The notes under the pieces are model-generated. The model searched no databases. It saw only the letters and a list, made by a program, of their open reading frames with translations, and had not been told where the DNA came from. From NCBI GenBank assembly GCA_025362795.1, contig JANYFE010000034.1, positions 22,050 to 86,049 of the forward strand: DNA of 64,000 nt, given 5' to 3'. Positions 61,183 through 64,000 of this stretch are shown in pieces (positions within the stretch are counted from its first letter, which is position 1; each line of letters opens with the position of its first letter). A program made the position numbers and the translations under genes. Origin of the DNA: Rhodobacterales bacterium. Lineage in GTDB: Bacteria > Pseudomonadota > Alphaproteobacteria > Rhodobacterales > Rhodobacteraceae.

Positions 61183-61659
61183 TTGGACATTCATTCCAGA
61201 CTAAACAGCGAAAGGCCCGAAGACAAACGGGCCCAGGCCCATATCAAGCGCAATTGGGGCACCATCGAAAAGCTGGCCGATACGCTGAGCGGTGGCAAGT
61301 ATTCGGCAGACAAGGCCAAACAGGCCGCGCCGCCGCCCCAAGCCCAAGGCCTGATCATCGTCGATCAGGCCCGCCCGCGCGTGGCCGATGTGCCGGTGCC
61401 CTATCTGCGGATCAGCATGAACGGGCGCGTCGTGCTGGCCGATACCAGTTCGGGCATCCAGCTGCACTTTCTGGGCCAGATCAAGCGGGTCAATGGCGAA
61501 CAGCGTTTTGTCGTGGCCACCGCCGAAAACGGATTTATCGCGCCGCTTGAGCCAGAGCTTTTTGCCAAGATCGCCGATCTGGCGGACCGCACCATCAGCC
61601 GCAATTATCCGGAAGATGCGCTTGCCGACGACATCAAAAAGCGGCTTCAGATCGCGTAA
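61183..61659 (+). CDS. hypothetical protein with its own upstream palindrome
   Basis: A 158-residue protein that I cannot assign. A charged helical N-terminus (ERPEDKRAQAHIKRNWGTIEK) and a short Ala/Pro/Gln linker are followed by a beta-rich segment (PYLRISMNGRVVLADTS, IQLHFLGQIKRVNGEQRFVV) and a C-terminal helix. The best start is a TTG at 61183 with AGGAGA 8 nt upstream; upstream in-frame ATGs at 61096, 61099 and 61147 lack such a site. It sits 69 bp before the activator gene and may be co-transcribed with it. Confidence 0.68.
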   Translation: MDIHSRLNSERPEDKRAQAHIKRNWGTIEKLADTLSGGKYSADKAKQAAPPPQAQGLIIVDQARPRVADVPVPYLRISMNGRVVLADTSSGIQLHFLGQIKRVNGEQRFVVATAENGFIAPLEPELFAKIADLADRTISRNYPEDALADDIKKRLQIA

Positions 61660-61704
61660 GTACCGGCTTTGCTGAGACGGTTTCCGGGGTTCCCGGCACC
61701 GAAG

Positions 61705-61728
61705 TTAAGTCCGCGGGAGGGGACTTAA
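61705..61728 (+). promoter_or_regulatory. hairpin over the ribosome site and start codon of the activator gene
   Basis: TTAAGTCC (61705-61712) and GGACTTAA (61721-61728) are perfect 8-bp inverted arms with an 8-nt loop GCGGGAGG. The purine-rich ribosome site spans the loop and 3' arm, and the last A of the arm is the first base of the ATG. It could limit translation, or be a DNA operator for autoregulation. Confidence 0.6.
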
Positions 61729-63722
61729 TGATGAGTTCAGAGCAGCGAACTGCGCAGAAGGCACCACGACTGGGGTTTGATTTCGCCGACGTCGATCCGC
61801 GCGAGACGTCCAAGGCGTGGAACCGCTTTCTATCGAACCGCAACGCCCCCAGTCTGCCGCTGACCGGGGTGCGCTCGGTGATCTACCAATCCTGGGTCCG
61901 GTCCAACACCACCGGCATCAAACCTGACCAGTTCGCAGCCCCTTCGCTGGAACGCCGCACGCCGATGGCCAAATCAACCTTCGACCAGGCCGAGCTGCGC
62001 CGCGCCACCCGTACCACGATGTCCCGCATCGGGGATCTCTTGTCAGGGGCGGAGGCCATGTTGCTGCTGACCGACCGGGATGGTGTCATCCTGGAAACCG
62101 TCGGTGACAATTCGACCCTGTCGCGCGCCAACAAGATCAACCTGACCGTGGGCGGGGTATGGAGCGAGGACGCCTCCGGCACGAATGGAATTGGCACAGC
62201 ACTGTGGATGGGCCAGCCGGTATACGTGCATGGCGAAGAACATTTCTGCGAAGGTATGAAAGCCTGGAGTTGCGCCGCCGCCCCGATCCGCGACCCGATT
62301 GATGGCAGCATCATCGGCGTGGTGAACCTGTCCGGCCTGACCGCGATCTTTCAAAAACACAATGCCGCCTTTGCCGCCACCGCCGCCCGGGATATCGAAC
62401 TGGTGCTGGAGCAGGAGCAATCCTTGCTGAACATTCGCCTGATGGAGGCGATCATCGGCAAGTTCCCGACCCATGCGCAGGATGCCTCCGAAGGTCTGGC
62501 GATTGTCGACCGGTTCGGCCGGCTGATCTTCAGCCGCAACAGTGGTGTCAATGTCGGGCGATCGGACCGTGATCTGGGCCTTGGTGCGCGGTTTCTGGAA
62601 CTGCCGGACGGAATAACCGCAGAAAAGATTTTTGCCGCCCTGCCGCAGGAACATGGCTGCAAGGATATCCGGCTGATCGAGATTGACGGGCAGGTCAAGG
62701 GCGCTGCGTTGGCGTTCAAGCCAAGCCGGGTTGCCAGCAAGGGCCTGAACCTGCGCCGACCTGCCGCGGTGGCGTTGCCCGGAATCGTGATTGGCAAGAC
62801 CGGGCTTAAGATTGTGGGCAAAAGTGACGCCATTCTGGCCGCGCTTGATGCCGCCAACCGCATTGCTGCGGTCAATCAACCCACCCTGATCGAAGGTCAG
62901 ACCGGCGTTGGCAAAGAGCTGTTCGCGCGGCTGATCCATTCCCGCATGGACCCGGACGAGACCCATGCGTTTCGCCCGATCAACTGCGGCGCAATGACGC
63001 CAGAGATGTTTGGCACCGCCCTGCTTGAACCGCTTGAAAGCGGGATGACGGCACCGCTGTGTTTTGATGAAGTCGGCGAGACCAGTGCCGATACCCAGTT
63101 GTTCCTGTTGCGGGTTCTGGAAGAACACATGACCCGCCTGCATCATCCCCCTCAGTCCGAAACTGCGCTGCGCGTGCTGTCCCTGACCAACCGCACCATG
63201 CTGGATGAGGTTGACGCCGGCCGCTTCCGCCGCGATCTGTTTTACCGGCTGAGCGCGGTGATCCTGACCATCCCGCCGCTCAAGGACCGTGGCGAGGATG
63301 TGCTGCTGATCGCCGAACACTACAACCGCAAGATCAGCGTCGAAACCGGCCGCGACCTGCTGATTCTCGGGTCAAATGTGCAAGATGCCCTGTTGGCGCA
63401 TCAGTGGCCCGGCAATGTGCGCGAATTGCGCAACCTCATGTCAGGGCTGCATTGTCTGGCGAAATCTCGCACCTTGACCTGTGCCGATCTGCCCCAGGAA
63501 ATCACCGCGCCGGCCGCGCCGAAAACCACGCCGTTTGACACCCACGCCGGACAGGACCAACGGCTGGCCAGCGCCGCCTCGTTAAAACATGCCGAGGTAA
63601 TATTGATTGAAAACTCGCTGATGCATCACCACGGCAACATGAGCAAAGCTGCCATCGCACTGGGAATTTCCCGCCCCACACTGTACCGCAAGATTCAGAC
63701 TTACGGGATCAAGACCTCGTAA
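61728..63722 (+). CDS. AcoR-type Fis-family AAA+ activator lacking the GAFTGA motif
   Basis: A 664-residue regulator. N-terminal sensory part (about 1-330) has the AcoR-family YQSWVRSNTTGI segment and a GAF domain (SEDASGTNGIGTAL, HFCEGMKAWSCAAAPIRDP). The AAA+ domain has Walker A GQTGVGKE (about residue 390), Walker B LCFDEVGE, arginine finger region RFRRDLFYRL and WPGNVREL. The C-terminal Fis helix-turn-helix is MSKAAIALGISRPTLYRKI. Between NCGAMTPEM and Walker B the sigma-54-contacting GAFTGA loop is absent and the stretch is about 14 residues short. It probably controls the monooxygenase genes, as MimR/PrmR-like proteins do elsewhere, but likely not through sigma-54. Confidence 0.88.
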   Translation: MMSSEQRTAQKAPRLGFDFADVDPRETSKAWNRFLSNRNAPSLPLTGVRSVIYQSWVRSNTTGIKPDQFAAPSLERRTPMAKSTFDQAELRRATRTTMSRIGDLLSGAEAMLLLTDRDGVILETVGDNSTLSRANKINLTVGGVWSEDASGTNGIGTALWMGQPVYVHGEEHFCEGMKAWSCAAAPIRDPIDGSIIGVVNLSGLTAIFQKHNAAFAATAARDIELVLEQEQSLLNIRLMEAIIGKFPTHAQDASEGLAIVDRFGRLIFSRNSGVNVGRSDRDLGLGARFLELPDGITAEKIFAALPQEHGCKDIRLIEIDGQVKGAALAFKPSRVASKGLNLRRPAAVALPGIVIGKTGLKIVGKSDAILAALDAANRIAAVNQPTLIEGQTGVGKELFARLIHSRMDPDETHAFRPINCGAMTPEMFGTALLEPLESGMTAPLCFDEVGETSADTQLFLLRVLEEHMTRLHHPPQSETALRVLSLTNRTMLDEVDAGRFRRDLFYRLSAVILTIPPLKDRGEDVLLIAEHYNRKISVETGRDLLILGSNVQDALLAHQWPGNVRELRNLMSGLHCLAKSRTLTCADLPQEITAPAAPKTTPFDTHAGQDQRLASAASLKHAEVILIENSLMHHHGNMSKAAIALGISRPTLYRKIQTYGIKTS

Positions 63723-63880
63723 GCTGGCTTCGCCGGGATTTGGCCGGGCGCGCGCAGATATTGCGCGGCGGCACCTGCGGCTTGTCGCCGCGATTTGCGG
63801 GGCGTTTCAGCCCGCTGGTCCCTGAGGGCGTTGTTGGGTAACTCATGTTTGGGGTATGTTGGCTCCTTTCCCGTTCGGCA

Positions 63881-64000
63881 TCAGGCCAGGCGAACGATCT
63901 CGGCCGTTCCGAGGGCCGAGAAGCGGTTCATCAGTGCGATGCGGATCTGGATTTCGGCGGTTTGGCGGTTCGGGTCCGTTGCAGCGATGCGGCTTCGGAC
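63881..64000 (-). CDS. C-terminal fragment of an unidentified protein (cut by window edge)
   Basis: The minus strand is open from the window edge to a TGA at 63883-63881, giving 39 residues that end in a helical RIALMNRFSALGTAEIVRLA. The amphipathic pattern and lack of stops suggest a real C-terminus, but I cannot name the family. The 158 bp between it and the activator stop hold no gene that I can see, only GC-rich inverted repeats (for example CGCGCA/TGCGCG near 63750). Confidence 0.45.
   Translation of the reverse strand, partial: VRSRIAATDPNRQTAEIQIRIALMNRFSALGTAEIVRLA

Noticed and set aside
63723..63880. Small RNA or terminator in the GC-rich inverted repeats after the activator gene
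   Set aside because: Stems such as CGCGCA/TGCGCG lack a T-run and the pairing is short; nothing beyond base composition supports it.
1..64000. tRNA genes, rRNA genes, CRISPR arrays, complete insertion sequences
   Set aside because: I looked for cloverleaf-type ends, regular short repeats and transposase motifs with terminal repeats and saw none that I could support by eye; a dedicated tRNA and insertion-sequence search would be decisive.

Overview
The window comes from a GC-rich alphaproteobacterium, most likely a Rhodobacteraceae/Paracoccaceae member. The grounds are gene content and order: a DUF4170-waaA-lpxK block, DUF2125 and Hint-domain proteins, a nasTS-nrt-nirBD-nasA cluster, and Tat-exported solute-binding proteins. 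Genes are tightly packed with many 1-4 bp stop/start overlaps. I saw no rRNA, tRNA, CRISPR array or complete insertion sequence.

Layout. (1) 1-11.8 kb: a catabolic/uptake locus with an alpha/beta hydrolase (cut by the window edge), class II aldolase, methyltransferase, phosphodiesterase-like enzyme, a complete peptide-type ABC importer, a CocE/NonD hydrolase and a choline-sulfatase. (2) 12-31 kb: housekeeping genes, namely a DUF2125 exported protein, PmbA, CysQ, a DEAD-box helicase with a long repetitive basic tail, a serine hydrolase, lipid A genes waaA and lpxK, a LOG-family hydrolase, the lysine/diaminopimelate genes dapD and dapE, a sugar kinase and a CHAD protein. Two copies of a 151-bp intergenic element lie in inverted orientation here (22.04 and 29.04 kb), each between convergent genes. 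(3) 31.2-43.6 kb: a complete nitrate assimilation unit. NasT/NasS sense nitrate, and a leader RNA with two hexaloop hairpins plus a terminator precedes nrtA-nrtB-nrtCD-nirB-nirD-nasA-cobA. (4) 43.7-46.9 kb: a decaying sugar catabolic operon (isomerase, binding protein, ATPase and permease pseudogenes), followed by an RpiR regulator that also looks internally deleted and a ribokinase-like gene. (5) 48.5-63.7 kb: a soluble di-iron (propane/phenol-type) monooxygenase locus. The minus-strand operon runs hydroxylase alpha, reductase, hydroxylase beta, coupling protein, amidohydrolase, MIP18-type protein, dedicated GroEL, zinc alcohol dehydrogenase, BLUF photoreceptor, DUF1097 membrane protein. Divergent from it are four genes of unknown function (coiled coil, beta-propeller, two small proteins) and a Fis-type AAA+ activator.

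How the last locus seems to work. The hydroxylase (six di-iron ligands visible), reductase and coupling protein would oxidise a short alkane, ketone or phenol. The alcohol dehydrogenase takes the next step, and GroEL plus the MIP18-type protein probably help assembly. The activator resembles sigma-54 enhancer-binding proteins of the AcoR family but lacks the GAFTGA sigma-54 contact loop. I found no good -24/-12 promoter upstream of the operon. Three copies of a palindrome, GTAAC-N5-(G/T/C)(T/C)TAC, lie upstream of the monooxygenase operon/coiled-coil operon and of a gene next to the activator. The simplest reading is a sigma-70-type activated regulon that includes the unknown four-gene set. 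This and the RNA leaders are the items most worth testing.
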